Source: Cyanoderma ruficeps (lineage: Eukaryota > Chordata > Aves > Passeriformes > Timaliidae). From it: a stretch of DNA of 64,000 nucleotides. The DNA lies in NCBI GenBank assembly GCA_008694505.1, contig VZDJ01000174.1, positions 10,260,286-10,324,285 of the forward strand. Direction: 5' to 3'. A program made the translations under genes and the position numbers. The notes beneath the pieces are model-generated. The model did no database searches. It was not told the DNA's origin and saw only the letters and a list, made by a program, of their open reading frames with translations. This document shows, piece after piece, positions 1-13,900 of the stretch (position 1 is its first letter; each line of letters begins with the position of its first letter).

Positions 1-1877
1 TGAAGACAAAAGGAAAATGTAAAACTTCTGCATCAAGATACAGCAGAGGTATGGAGGGAAACTCGTTAGGTTCCCAAAGTTTACACATGTGCTGTGGTCT
101 TTTCAGGCTGATGCTTTTAGCTCTGAGGGTAAAGAAGACACGTGCTTTGTGACACCACTAAACACAGCCACTGCTATTCTTGTAAATTACAAAAATAGCA
201 TTGATGGACAAGGCCTCTGATTTCAGGACTACCTGCTGCCCAGCCCTGTAGGAAAGAGTTAACTGTCTGTAGATCCAAAATGCACAGAACAGCAGCAGAA
301 CCATTAGCTCATATACGGGAAAATGACTTGTTTCTGCTGACACCACACCAAGCAGCAACAGTCTCCTCCCTGAGCAAGGGAATGCAGGGCTAGCACAGAC
401 TGGAGAGAGAGGCAAAGCACAAACCCCGGGTTAGCAGCAGAAACTGAGAAGCAGTTGGGTATGTCATAGCCTCTTGCAACACTCAAGGTCTCCCCAGGTC
501 CTCACACCTTTAATCTGGGGAACTCTAATCAATTTATAACAAAGTAACTTGATATTATTTTCTACTATGTTAAATACACATGCACATATAAAGCACTGGC
601 TGTAATTACTGCTAGTCTTATATGGGTGATATAATTTCCCACACAGAATTGCAAACTGTTCCAAAGCAGAACTTCACATCAATGGAGTGATTTTTATAGC
701 AGTTACACTGTAGTAACAGTCTTTCCATTGTCAACGGCAGGAACATTTTTTTTCTCTCCTGGTTTTACAAATGAAGAAATAACTTTTAATGCTCTAGAGG
801 TTCTTATTCTATCAAAAAGTACTTTCCAAATCCAAAATGGGAACTTCTGCCCTGTGCACAGTACCACATTATGTCAAAAAGTTAGTATCTAGCAGGTTAA
901 GGACTCTGACACCTGTAACACCAGTGACAATTATGAATTCCATAAGGGAAGTTATCCCTCTCTTCAGGTTGAAAAAGAAAATCCACAACTGCAATCTGAG
1001 AACATACTTCACACCAAACCAACACACCAGCTACAATTCACACCAGAACTAAGCCATGCCCGACCCTTGTTTAAGAGGACTTATGGCTGTAATTTCATAC
1101 TAATTGTATGCAGTCATCTGAAAAAAATTGCAGTTACTGTCTCTATTGGGCCACCTCTGGCTAGACTGCCCAGAGAGGAGCTGAGCTCTATCCAGAATTA
1201 GTTCTGGTGGGAAGCAGCTTCCTGCTCAGCAGAAAGAGCTGGCACAGCTAGATTATGACTCCAAAGAAACACCAGTCTCCAAAGTGTAAAACGGTGCCTA
1301 GGATGAATTTCTGACACCCTCTGCATCACTTATCCCTATGTCAGCAGAAAGGTCTGTCCTACTGTGCAGGCTACTCCTCCAACCTCTTGGAGTGAGAGCA
1401 GCTGCCTTTGCAAGTATAAACTTGTTATCTATCAATGACCTCCTGAGATGGAAGTTTCAAGAAGTTTGAATTTACCTGAAAACTCAAGTCTCTGCACACG
1501 TCTCCAGATCAAAACTACTGAGTTCCCAGGAAAAAAATAACCCAAAGGCCATCCACCTTCTGTAGAACTTTTGTGCTGTTTAACAGGGGGGTGGATTTGT
1601 CACTTGTGTCTGGATCATATCCATCACAACACAATCCAGATCCTGCTGTGTCTGATGGATCCTTAACCTCCCTCAGCTGAGCAAGCCAAAGGGCCAGGTC
1701 AAAGTTTGAAGTGAGTGTCAAAGTTACAGTGGCGTGTTAAAAAGAGGCAATCAAAACTGACACAAAGCAATGTAACACACATTGGGAGCAGTGTTTGTTT
1801 CCACTTATAGAAGGCAGTTTGACCCTCGGCAGGCTCAAGTTGTGAGTCAGACTTATCTCTTAGAAGAAACAGGATAC
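1..1877 (-). other. PXN: PXN intron 3 (partial)
   Basis: Intronic DNA downstream of paxillin exon 3. The next expected exon, which encodes the LD2 motif region, is not found here in any frame, so it lies beyond the left edge. Composition is ordinary AT-rich intron and I see no RNA gene or recognisable transposon in it. Confidence 0.8.
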
Positions 1878-1993
1878 CTGTAGACGTGTTCCTCTTCACT
1901 GGCACGGGGAGTAGGAGAGCTGAGCCCGTCTCTAGGAACGGAGGCACTGGAGCTTTTGGCACTAGAGCTGTATATAGGAGACTGGGACTGAGG
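1878..1993 (-). CDS. PXN: PXN coding exon 3
   Basis: This 116-nt exon encodes residues 81–118 plus two bases of codon 119. It is a Ser/Pro-rich linker ([21 protein letters not shown]) ending in EEEHVY, whose Tyr is the Y118 phosphorylation site. The acceptor reads CCACAG|CCTCAG and the donor CTACAG|GTATCC. Confidence 0.95.
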
Positions 1994-4900
1994 CTGTGGA
2001 AACAAGATTTGCATAGGAAACAGTGAATACAAAACAAATATGTACACTACTACATTACAAACCCATGTATTGACAGGCCAGAACAAAGCCGAGCAGAACA
2101 AATAAAAGATCAGCTCTTTAGTCAAGCCAGTCTCTATCAGGTGAGCTACACCAGGAATAACAGTTTTCCCCTTACTTCAGGCCTGCCTTTGAGTCACAGC
2201 TCTGTGCTGGAAACCCCCAGTCTGCCATTCACAGGCTCTAGACAGATGACTAACACTAATCTCATCACGCCACCATTTTGTCAGCACAGCGACGATGGCT
2301 TTCAAATTCTTTTCTGCCATTTGTTCCAACCAGTTAGTTCTAATAAAAACTCCCACCTCCCCCTATTCCCCTGCTCTGTTCATAGCCAAAATCATCCTCA
2401 CTTCTTCCTATTCCGTCCCCCTTACTGCCCTGAGAGATCCTGCACCCACAAAACAAGCCCCCTCCACCTGCACACACCCCCTGACCTGCTGGTGGCCGTA
2501 TCTGGGTGTGTTGGGTTGCCACTGGTCTAAGGGGTCGATGACGGTGCCATTCAGGGCCTCACTGGAAGGCGGCGGGGGCACCGGGGGTGGCACAGCAATC
2601 TCCTGGTACGTGTGGTTGCCAGTTGGGTACGAGTAAGGAGTTTCCTCCGTGAGAAATACTGGTCGTTTGGAGATATGCGAGGTGGTGGATTCCAGGTCTG
2701 CCAGTAAGGCGTCTGCAGGAAAGCAAAAAATACCCCAACAAAATGGTAAAAGCCTGGACTACAGCGTTGTCTCTTTCTTCTCATTCAATGTATCTGTATT
2801 GAAAGTTGTTTGGGAGGACTTTTCATCTAAGGTAATCTACCAAACGCCCTGAAAAACACTACTGCTGCTCCAGGAATGAACGAGTTTATCAAACTTCTAC
2901 TACAAAGCAAACACCAAGATGTAACAAAGCGGCCAGAAAAGCTGTGTCAGTCTCAGATTTCTGCCTTAACTGGAAAAACACACAACAGAAACCCGTAGTC
3001 CTACTCTGCAGAAGTGCAACCTAGGCAAGCCTGTCCAGAGATCTACTCCAACAGGATATTGACACAGACTAATTACAGGCCCCACATCATCACAGAGTCA
3101 TTTACTGTGGCCGCAGGCACTGCTTTCTGGAGGAAACAAGATCTCACGAGGTGTTGTCTCCAGAGTCCAAGGTAGTGGAAGAAGCATCAAATGTTCAGAT
3201 TCATCAGTGCAGCAGGAGGATCTATTTCAGTTCTCCTAACAAAAAATCCCTCTTAGTACATCATACAAACAGTTAACAAGTTTCCAGAGGCTGCCAGGTA
3301 AACGCCATTCGTTCTGGAAACAATTCTTAACTAGATGGGTGGAGACTGCTCACAAATTCCTCAAGAGAAGGAAAATGTCCACCAGCTAGAAATACTGTCA
3401 CCCATGCCAGGCAGAGGACCCACATCACACAGCACTTTGCAAATAGCTTACAATCCCGTCAGACATCAGGCATAAAAAGGCATTCCCAGATTCCTGGATT
3501 TCTCCCTGCAAATGTATCCTCTGCCCATTCCCAACCCTGCACTCCTCTGGGGCGACTCAAAGGCAGAGGCCATTGCAGTCCCTGTGGGGGGAACTCCAGT
3601 GAGCGCCTGCAGGTCTGTGCTGTGCTCACTTTCCAAAGAAAGCCTCCCTGGCCACGTGCCCAGCTTTCCACTGGGGCAGCAGCACCAGTGCTCATCTGCA
3701 AGGCTGTTAGAGAGGAGTCAGTTCACTGGAGACATCGGCGCTCTCCATGAACAGCACCAGGACACAGCTGGCAGGTCCCTCTGGAGATGTGGAATTCAGC
3801 CAGAAAACAGTAACACACCTTCAGCAGAATTATGAGGGGACACCCTGTGAACCCCCCTGGATCCCCCTTCCCCCTGCACAGACCCAGTTGTCTTCAGAGA
3901 GGCTCAGCAGGCCCCTTCTCCTGCACACAGCAGGTACCTGACACTCAGCTTTGGGGCACAGGGCTCAGCCTGAGCATGGCCACCCTGCAGTGTCCCCCCA
4001 CCAGGTCACAGGGAGCTGGAGCTGTCTGGTGGCACCAGAATAGCAACCAAGCAACTGCTCACATTAATGGCTGCCCACAGCTCCCTGGGCAGCACCTGCC
4101 AGCTCTGAGCCACTTCCTGAGCACAGCACTCCACAGCAGCCAATACACTTAGCATGCCTTCAAGAAAATGTATTACAAGAGGACAGTATCATTGCATTAC
4201 AAGATGAAGAAGGTGCTGCTTTTATATTCACTCTTCAAAAAACCAAACCATAATAAAAGAAAAAATAAGCAGTCCTGCACTCAGAGATCAGAATACAGGC
4301 ATTAGCAAATTAAATATTGTGTTAAATTATTTCTATACACCTTTCATTTAGTTAAAAAGATGCTCCAAACCATTAAACTCACAGGATCTATCTTCCTAAA
4401 GGGAAGCAGATTCTCTGAAGGGAGACAAGTATTCTGCAGCTGGGGAAAAATGAACTTGCTCTTTTCAAGCAAAAGAACAGCTGGTGGATTCCAGAGTGAA
4501 AGGCACATACCTCCAGGGAACTGCCGATGAACCGCAATTCCTACAGTCAGGGAGGTCCTATGACTGGAGGTTTCACGCACCCAACCTCCCGGAGAAGTGC
4601 CTGCCGAGGAGGAGTGGTTTTTGCTTCTCCCTCCAATGACAAAGGCAAATCAAACTCCACCAGGAAGTGAAAATCCCGTGAGGGTGTTGGGCTCCTCCGG
4701 CCCTGCAGAGGGGACGCAAACCATTTTTCCACCCTCCAGCTCCAGCCCTCAGTGCAGGACCGGCAGCCGTAACCGTCTCGCCACAGAAACTGCCCTGCCT
4801 GGCTCCTCTCTGTGCTGATGATCCATGGGGCGGACACCCACTGCCTCTTGCTGATGACACACACTGAGCTCGGCTACACGCACCGGTTTACTTTTACAGG

Positions 4901-7900
4901 TCTGCGGAAGGAGGGAGGTCTGCAAATACCAGGAGCGCTGAGCCCCATGGCTGTGAAGGAGTTAAGATTAATGATTAACCTTCCCCATACCCTCCCCCTT
5001 CCTGACTTGAGCAAACAAGGCAGAGCCGAGGAACGGAAAGCGGAGGGAGGAGAAAAGGCCGGAGAGGAATCACTCGGTTACTCAAAGTAAACTCCTACTT
5101 TACAACTGATATGGGAGCAGCTGCCCGAAGGCACCACCCCGAGCCAGCGGGACAGGAAAGGCGCTCACACACCGTTTCCCGATGCGAAAGGACTTCTTGT
5201 GCTTTCTCGCTCCCAAACCCTGCAATCCCGTGTCCTCCCTTCCCTGCCCCCCCCCNACAACAGACGGAAGGTCTTCCCCATTCGCGTCCCTCCCCGTTGC
5301 TGTTCCCGGATCCAATCCCATTAGCAACCACAGCTCCCTGAAACTCCGCTGAAACGGGAAACTGCGCCCGTTTAAAGGGCCCAACGCCAGCAGCAGAACG
5401 TCCCCGGCGAGGGCAGGGTGAGAGTGGCGGTGGCACCGTCCCACCTCACGGACATCACCCTGCCAGAGGGAAGCGACTCCCCAGCCCACAGGCACGGGCT
5501 GCCCGACGCTCGCCTGGAGGTCAGCCCAAGGAGCTCTACACTCCAGAGCATGACTTCAGGCTATTATTCAAAACCCAACCAAAAATTAACCAAAGGGATT
5601 AACATTTTGTTTTCCATTAAGTACTTCATCCCAAGAGGTCCCAAAGCACCGTGCATTCAATTTAGGATTTGTGCAACTACCAGAAGACAATGTGATAAAA
5701 GAGATGAGGGGAAAGAAGGGAGATTTATTAATGGAAAAAGATGCATTGCTCTCTCTTTTGCAAAAGGGACCAGCATCTGTAACCTGATGAACTGTGACAG
5801 GGTTGCTGTGCCTTGTGTAATGCTGCAGCTCCCGTCACAGCACTGAATTCACTACAGTGGCTGCTCCTTAAATGGAATATTAAATGCTTAAACAGAAATA
5901 TTAAAGTCTCGATCGATTTACTGGGTAATGAAGCGTTCCTGCCCAAGGTGACTCCTGAGGGACAGTGCTGCAGGACGTGTGAATCAGGCAGTCAGTCCGC
6001 ACAGCCCGAAGGAAGCAGCTGACTGGGCCACCGCAAGGCAGTGACCGGGGCCAGTGCCCACCGGCACCATCCATCAGAGGGCACCACCGACACCCTCACA
6101 CGGACAGAGCGACGACACCCTCGGCAGTGCCTTCACCTCCCCTGCTCAGCCCCGCAAAAGCCGGGAACCTGTCCCTGTTTCGGGCATAGAAACTCCCGGC
6201 GGTGCCACGTGTGCTGCACCTTCCCACGGAGACGCGCATCTTCACAGCAGCTACCGCCCAGTACTCCGGAAACAACCACACACACTGACCTCACCACAGC
6301 CTTACCGCTGCCCCAAATACTCTCTGGAACGCCCCAGACACAGCTCTAGGAGGCAGAACCTCCCAAGGATAAAGACCGTAGGTTTAGAGTATAGATTTAA
6401 CTATTTTGTAGCAGTAAAGTAACCCAGACAGAGTTATAATGGACCTTCAAACCATGTCTTCTCCCCAGGATCACCCCTCTCTCCACTACAACAAGCCACA
6501 AACACAACCCACAGACAAAATCTCAACTCACAGACATGTGCATGGAGCAGAATCACTCCAGTTTCCAAAGACTTGGTAGGATTCAGCTATGCATGGGCTG
6601 TGCATATAGAAATCTGTATTTTCCACTCCATCAGCAGGGCGCTGCTCTAGGAGAGTGCAAAAGGGATACCTGCAAAAACACCACCAACCCAGACACTCCT
6701 GCTTATCATGGCTATTCTGGAGCAGTTACACAGCCAATAAAACCCTAACTCACTGTGCACTGCAGCACAGAGCACTTCAGCATGTGCATGGCTGGTCCTG
6801 CACGGGCTCAGGGAACCTGGCCAACCAGGTAAAGCTGTGTGAAAACATGAAACAGAAGGACAGTTAAAGAATGATACCACATTTGACACCTTTACCACCA
6901 TAAAGCACTCCGAGACACCTGGAGGTCCAGGAACATTAGTTTGCTCCTCTCTCCCTTTCCTCACTTCGGCCAAAGATCATTATTAAATATGAGGTCCTTA
7001 GGATTCTGGTCTACAAATCCTCCACACCACTCTGCACATTAGTTAGATATGTACAAGTGGTCCTTTAATACCAACTGCATTGCTTCAAATTAATTCCCAG
7101 CAAAAGCAAAAGCTCAGCTGGTGATTTCAACAGCTCAGGACAAGAACTCTCATGCCAATGCATTGAACCACTCAGAAAATAGCCCTTCTACCACCAAAAC
7201 AGCAAGATGGAAGAGCAGGACAAATGCTTAGGCTAAGCCCCATTTAGCCGTTCAAGCTGCACTGAAAAGAGCAAGTCGTATGGTGCACATTCCTGCGCTA
7301 TCTCCCCAGCCCACAGCTCCGTGGGCCGGGAACAGCTCAGGCATTCCAGGGGCTCCAAGGCAGGCTCCTTGGGCATTGCTGCATGTCAGCACTGGCCTGC
7401 AGATGCAGCATCCTGCAGCAGCAACGGCCTCTGTGCAGCCAGGGGCACATTCTTCACTTCCCACAGCCCAGGTCTGCCTGACACAGAGCAGGAACACCAG
7501 CCCAGGGATCACAGCACTGCTCTAGTCTGCAACAGCAACGGTACTGATGCACACATCAACACCCCTTTCTAGGAATTTGAGCTGCACTCAGCCCCCTTCA
7601 ATAGGTAGAGTGAAGTTACTAAAAAGAATATATATTTACATATATTTAGATGTATCTTCCCATGCATATCAAAGCATACTTTGTTCACTTCCCCTTTCCT
7701 GTGCGTCTCAAAAATGCTCTTGGATTAAGGTGACACAGTGAAGCAGAACACATCATGGACTAGTTCTGAAAAAACCTACATGACAAGGCATTAGCAAATT
7801 CACATTTGCCAACTGACATTAAGCAGCTTTTCAATGCTAATTTTCCCTCAAGCAATAAATAATATTCCACTATTCATAAGCTTAGAATTTATCTTTTTCT

Positions 7901-10900
7901 TTTTTTTTTTTTTCAGTGAGGCGATTTAGAGAAATCTAAATTTGCTTTCCTCTGGAGAAAGGATTTCCATATGCAGTTCATCTCTTTCAACAACTGAGGA
8001 TTATTAAGCCATGCTGACACGGCAAATCACAGCATTATCAATACAGCCAGTAGATCAAAAGGATGGTGGTCAATTTTCTTCCACATCTCATCTACTGCAG
8101 GGGAGGAAATGGAAGCATAACTGAAGCAAGATGCTTCAAATGCCTCAGATATCCGCCTTTTATTTTCAACAGCTGAAAGCCACATCTGCACATGTATTAA
8201 ACCACACATTGCTGTAGCTCTGCTTCTTGCATGGGACATCTGGAAAGGGAGTAGCACTGGAGACAGGATTCCTCACCCAGCCAGCACACAGAGCAAATGC
8301 ATTCAAGCCACAGAGTCCCACGTCCCCCAGCATCTCCGGTGCCACATGTCCCTGACAGCCCAGACACAGCACACTGGGGAAACAGGATGAGATGTCTGAG
8401 CACAAACTACAGAATTTCCTCTGCTGCAGCTGCACAGAACAGGTATCTGCACCTACCCTATTCTTCCCCTGCCTCTATTTACCCAAATAAGTAGAATTGC
8501 TGCAAGTTTTCCTGGTTTAGGCAGCAGAAGATTCCTAGAGGACTGGCAAATAGAAATAAAAATCAAGATACTCCTAAGGGCAGCTCTCAATGAGGACATG
8601 GACTTTACATGCTAATTATGTCTCACATCATCAGATTAATTGCAGACCTCTCACTGGCAGAATCCCACACCATTCTCCAGCCCTTTTTTCTTAATACCTG
8701 CTGTCCCCTAAGAGAATGAGAGGAAGGGAATTACATCTCCAGAACTGAAGTTTGAGCTTGCAGCCTCATCTGAGCCACATCTTTTCAAAATCCCTGAATG
8801 CAAACTTTAAAAATCTCATTAGGTTCAAGTAAGTCTTCTCTCCCCGCACCTCCAGGAGTAAATGCAGCTCCAGCTCACATACAGGGAGACAGCTCAAGGC
8901 AGTAACCCAATCCCTGGCACGACAGTTTCATGTTGTGAGTAACTGCAGAGGAATGGGGAGCCTGGGTATATTTATCCTATTAAATAGTCTTTCAAAATAA
9001 ATATTTGCAGCGCTCTATAAGACCTGCATCAAGAAGACTTGCTGGAGCCTTGCTAGGACTTCTCACTGCCCTGGACTGCAGAGGGTGTGGGGAGCCCCAA
9101 ACACCAATGGCAGGAATTCCCATTTGGATTTTTCTCAGCAGAATGGAAGAGCTTTCTCAGAAACAGGAAAATCATGAACAGGTAAAGGCAGGCATTGACT
9201 TTCAGGTAAAAGGTATTTATTAACAGTTTCTTAAGGCATTATATTCTAATCAATACTTTTAAATGCAAAAAGATCAGAGACTACAAAAGCATTAAAATGC
9301 AAAGACTACATTCAAAATGAGACCTTAAAAACTCCAAGTGCAATTAGATTCTCTTAAAATCCTCCAGTTCTCCAGTTCACATATAGAGAAAGCATATAAA
9401 ATAGCTTGGCTTACTGTGTAAAACATTTTGAGGAGATGACATTTAAAAGTTTTCCAAAACTTAACCAATGTGTCAGGAAGGTGGTTAGAACACAGGACAC
9501 ATAAAAGCTCTCAGCTTTCTTGTGAAGCAGGGGCAGATTGTTATTTAAGATACACAAAAAGTCAAGGCACAAAAGGTAAGTCATTTTCCAGACCTAACAA
9601 CTGTTGGTGTAGCAGCACAGAGCAGCCACTGGGATTCTACTTCACATTGCTCAGACCTGCCTAGAGAAAGTTGAGATTGCATGGTCAGTACAATCATTCA
9701 GCTCTTTCTTTAATGTACTAACGTTTAAAGCCTTGTGCTTTCTCACTATCAAGGTGCAAGTCATGCCTTGTGTCACTGCTTAATAGAAATAATGTCCAAA
9801 CTAATATCAATAGGTGGCATGGTAAATTACAGTAAAGACAATAGCCATTAAAATTCTGAAGCTTCTCTCTACTTTGATGCCAAAATTGCCCTTAAAATTA
9901 GCAAAACTTTGCATTTGTAGCACCAATTTACAAACTTGTGCAGCAAACAAGGCAAACAAAGGCAACCTCCCAGCAGCAGTAATGCCTGGCTAGCCCTGGC
10001 TGCAGACACAAACTGAGCAAGGATTCATCCTGTGCCAGCCAGAACTGCTGTCAGAATCAGGTGGTGGCAGCCCTGTGAATCCTTTCTGTGCCATAACTGG
10101 AGTACTGACAGCCAAAGCAGTGAGCCTTGCCCAGTACAGCAGCCCATGCACCCGGCTCTGACCACTATCAGCAAATGTCTAAACAAAGACAAGACACTGC
10201 AGGGTGAGATGTGGTCTGCATGAGCAGCTGCAGCAATGACTGTGGTTCCTTCTCCAACCACCGAGACCCAGCTGGAGAGTTTACTCCAGAGCTTGTGGCC
10301 AACTAACTGGTCACAACTAACATTGGTAACACTACTACCACCCCAACTGGGGTTGTAAAAGGGTGTGCAAATACAGCCTTTGTGAAGCAATTTCAGGAAC
10401 TGTTTATCAGTAAGTACTCACTGCACATTTGGGGATCAACTGCAAACCCCTGGAGTGGTCTGGCTGTAGTTCCAGCAGAGCTGACACCATCACACTGCCA
10501 GTGTAAGGGATCCCCCCTTCTCCAGCATGTAAACCCAGGCTGTTCCTGAACTTGCCCTGCTGATCACCAGACATTTTCTAAACTAATTCAACTTACTAAT
10601 TCAATAAAAGTTTGCTGGGGTGTTGGTTTCAGGTGTTTTTAGATAAACTCATTAGGTTTCTTGAAAGCACAGCTCCAACCACTCTATGACTTAGGTAGCT
10701 TTTAGAAAATGTATTTAAAAGACCAACGCCACAATTGAGCCCTTGTTCAAGTAAGTGAATACAATTTCTGCTTTAAATGGAAATGCTTTACTTTCACCTT
10801 CAAAACTCAGGCCAGAACACAAATTGTAAATCCAGCCCATCCTGCCATTAGTTGAAAGAAATCACCTACCCTCCTGTCATATTCCCATAATTCATTTGCA

Positions 10901-13900
10901 GCTCAGATGCAGACCAGAAAAAAAGGCAGCCTGAAAAGATGCAACCAGCAGACAGCTCAAACTGAAATGCTCCTTATTCTCGAGACACCCCCCACCGTTA
11001 CCTGCCACTTCCACTTGAGCCTATGCTGACATTTTATTTTGGCTTTCCAGCCCCAGAACTGTGACGTGGCTCACATCCCTAGGGCTGCACATGCTGTGTA
11101 CCCACTGATGCTCTCATTTGTGCTGCTGAGCTGAAGAGTGAGCTTTGGACAGAGGCTTCTGACCATAAAACTGAAGATAAGCCAACTCTGTATGCAACAA
11201 AAACCCAACAGAAGCCATGAGGTGAGCTCAGACCTTCCACCAGATCCCTCTGATAGGCAGGAGGACTATTTGTGTGTGCGTGTGCTGAAAAACCATTAAT
11301 GTCACCACTAGATCCTTCCTGGATCTGTCCACACCATTTCCTTGTAAATGCAAACATTGCTGTGACACCCAGAGCTGCAGTGGTGTTTCTGTCTGCAGGG
11401 TGAGGGTGCTGGGCAGCGTCACGTGGAGTCAGCAGGTTCCTGGGCAGCCCACCAGCTGCTGGGCTCTCAAGGACACAAGGACACTGTAGAAAAACCAGCT
11501 GACCAGGCTGCAGCTTGACACCAGCAGCCCCTGGAGTCACAGCCCCATTCCTTGAGGGAGCACCTCGGACTCAGCTGGTGTCATCTTGGATGCAGCAGGC
11601 TGGGAAACCCTTTGGCTGCTGGCTCCGTTCACATCACCGAGCTGGCAGGGAGGTAACCTAACCTTAACTAGTTCCACAGGGCATGGCATCAGCAGCTCAG
11701 CACGCTGCCTGAGAGACACCACGAGTGCTTTAAAGATTGAGTCAGCACAGTTTCCTGGATAAAACAATACAATCCACAGCACTCCCTGGCCTACAGTCCA
11801 AGTTGTGTGAAGGAACCAACCACAAGTGATTTTCCCATAGGACCAGAATTTTTCCACTTAGTTCTTTGAACAATAAACTAGACTCCAACTTAAACTGGGT
11901 GAGAGAAATGAACCACCACCTACAAAAGAAAAACACATAGTTATTCTGCCTTTCTCCAACTTCCTGATCAAAACTTTCACCCCCTTTCCACTGTCTCAGA
12001 AGACCTCATTAGATGGCTGAGATAATGGAAGTCCCACAAGGTACATAACTGCTTTTGTGGTCAGAGATAAATATTCCTCAATATGTCATAAGTGTGCTGA
12101 GCATCCTCACACTGAAAGCGATTCATGTTTTAAGTCCCTTCCCCTATCAGAAGGGGAAATGCTGCAGAGAAACAAGATACGGTTTAAATATGTTTTTTTT
12201 GGTTTTCAGACAAAAAGCTGCTAAAACCAAGTGTAGCCTTTTGAAGTTCTTCAAATTAACCTCAGCTGTCACTCCACTGCCTTGCCTAACATTCAAAACC
12301 TGGCAACAGAAACACCAGGAAGAACAAACTCTTACTGGCACTGAAGATCTAAGGGCAGCATAGAGGAAAGCAAGGCTGGCTGTTGTACTCTGCACCTATT
12401 GCCTCCAAGAGGAGCACTCAAACTGAGCAGCAGCACTGACAGCTACTTTCAGAGGCTGTTCCCTCCCAAAGGTGTGTCCTCCCACTTATTTCTCATTTCC
12501 AGAAGCACTGGGTTATTTCCTACCACAAACAGCATCTTCTTTTTTATAGCATGGCTTTCTCCACACTTGAAATGAAGAGACATCTTATATTTACTTCCCT
12601 CAGTTTATAGTCCTGAGCAGCAAACAGCTCATGCCAAGAAAAAACACCCTATGCTAAGACTGGCTGCCTAAAACCAAATTCATGTTCCAGCTTACTAAAC
12701 AAAAATGTTTTCAGTTTCACAGCTACCAAAGGCTCCTGAGAATGCCAGATCCAGCTACACAAGCCTTGAATGCCTCCAGAGATTGACTCATGGTTGTGTG
12801 AGGCTGAAATAGAAATAGTGTGGTTCCTTTCTACTGAGATTCCCTGAACTGTCAGAGTCCTGAATAACAGGAAACCATTTCCAAAGATGGATAAGCACAG
12901 TCAAAAAATTCTTCTAGTGCTCTCCATGAACAGTCTTCAGGAGAATGAGGAAAAGCTTGTCAAGGGCTTGTACATCACAGCTGCAGCACATCCTGTGACA
13001 CAGCAGCGCGTGCAAAAGCTGAACTGACCTCAACGTTTGCACAATGCTGAAGAGCACAAAGCTGAGCTCTGCTTCCCTGGACAGAGTAGTTGGAGATTGC
13101 ACAAGAGAAGGATCACAAGGTGATCCGTAGTAACCAGCCTCACCCAGTACTCCAGCTCCTGACCTCCAGGGATTCAGACCACTATGATTTAAGTATCACT
13201 GTCCTCACATGATCATCCCGCCCATAGGTTACAGCACTTATCACATGGAAGCCTTTTTCAGTCACAGCTGTCACACCTCCACACCCTAAACCGAAATCTC
13301 CACATATTCCACTTTGTGTTGATAGAACTGGCTGTGGCCTGCAGCAACCGCAGGCAGTAAAATCTGCAGCCACTGCACCTGAATCCCAATGAGGCTCACA
13401 AATCAGAATCCTCATCCTAACATTCACACTTCCTGACAGCACAAAAGAAATGTACCTTTCAGAAATGGAGAACTGAGGTGCAACCCTGAACAGCCCAACA
13501 TAACAGAGCAAGTCCATATTATATCAGAATAGAAAGCAATTCTGACTCTCAGGCCTGTACTAAAAATATTTAAGTTGGAATTTCTCAGCCTGAGTCTGCA
13601 GTCTGCTATGAGCTCCACCTGCCAACAAGTCTTTTGTCATAATTCTCTCCTTTTGGAAGCAAATTGACTGGCTAGCTAGCCCTGTAAAAGATCACAAGGA
13701 ACAACTATCTGTACTAGAGAGTCTCCATTTCTCTCCCTGCGTGTCAGCTGTGAAATTGGACACAGCTCTGGGCTCCAAGGAGGGTAAGTACAGCCTCTGA
13801 GAGTCTTCTCCTGGAGTGGCTCTTCTTATGCAAGATCTATTTCTGATCTCTGCCTGACAGCAAACACATTCTCAGGCATTTCCAGGAAGTCCCAGACAAA

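Noticed and set aside
1..1877. Search for PXN exon 4 (LD2 region)
   Set aside because: No frame contains the expected LD2 residues; the exon lies outside the window.
5348..5362. Interferon-response-like GAAACGGGAAACT
   Set aside because: The spacing between the two GAAA halves is three bases, not the one or two expected for IRF sites; not enough to call.
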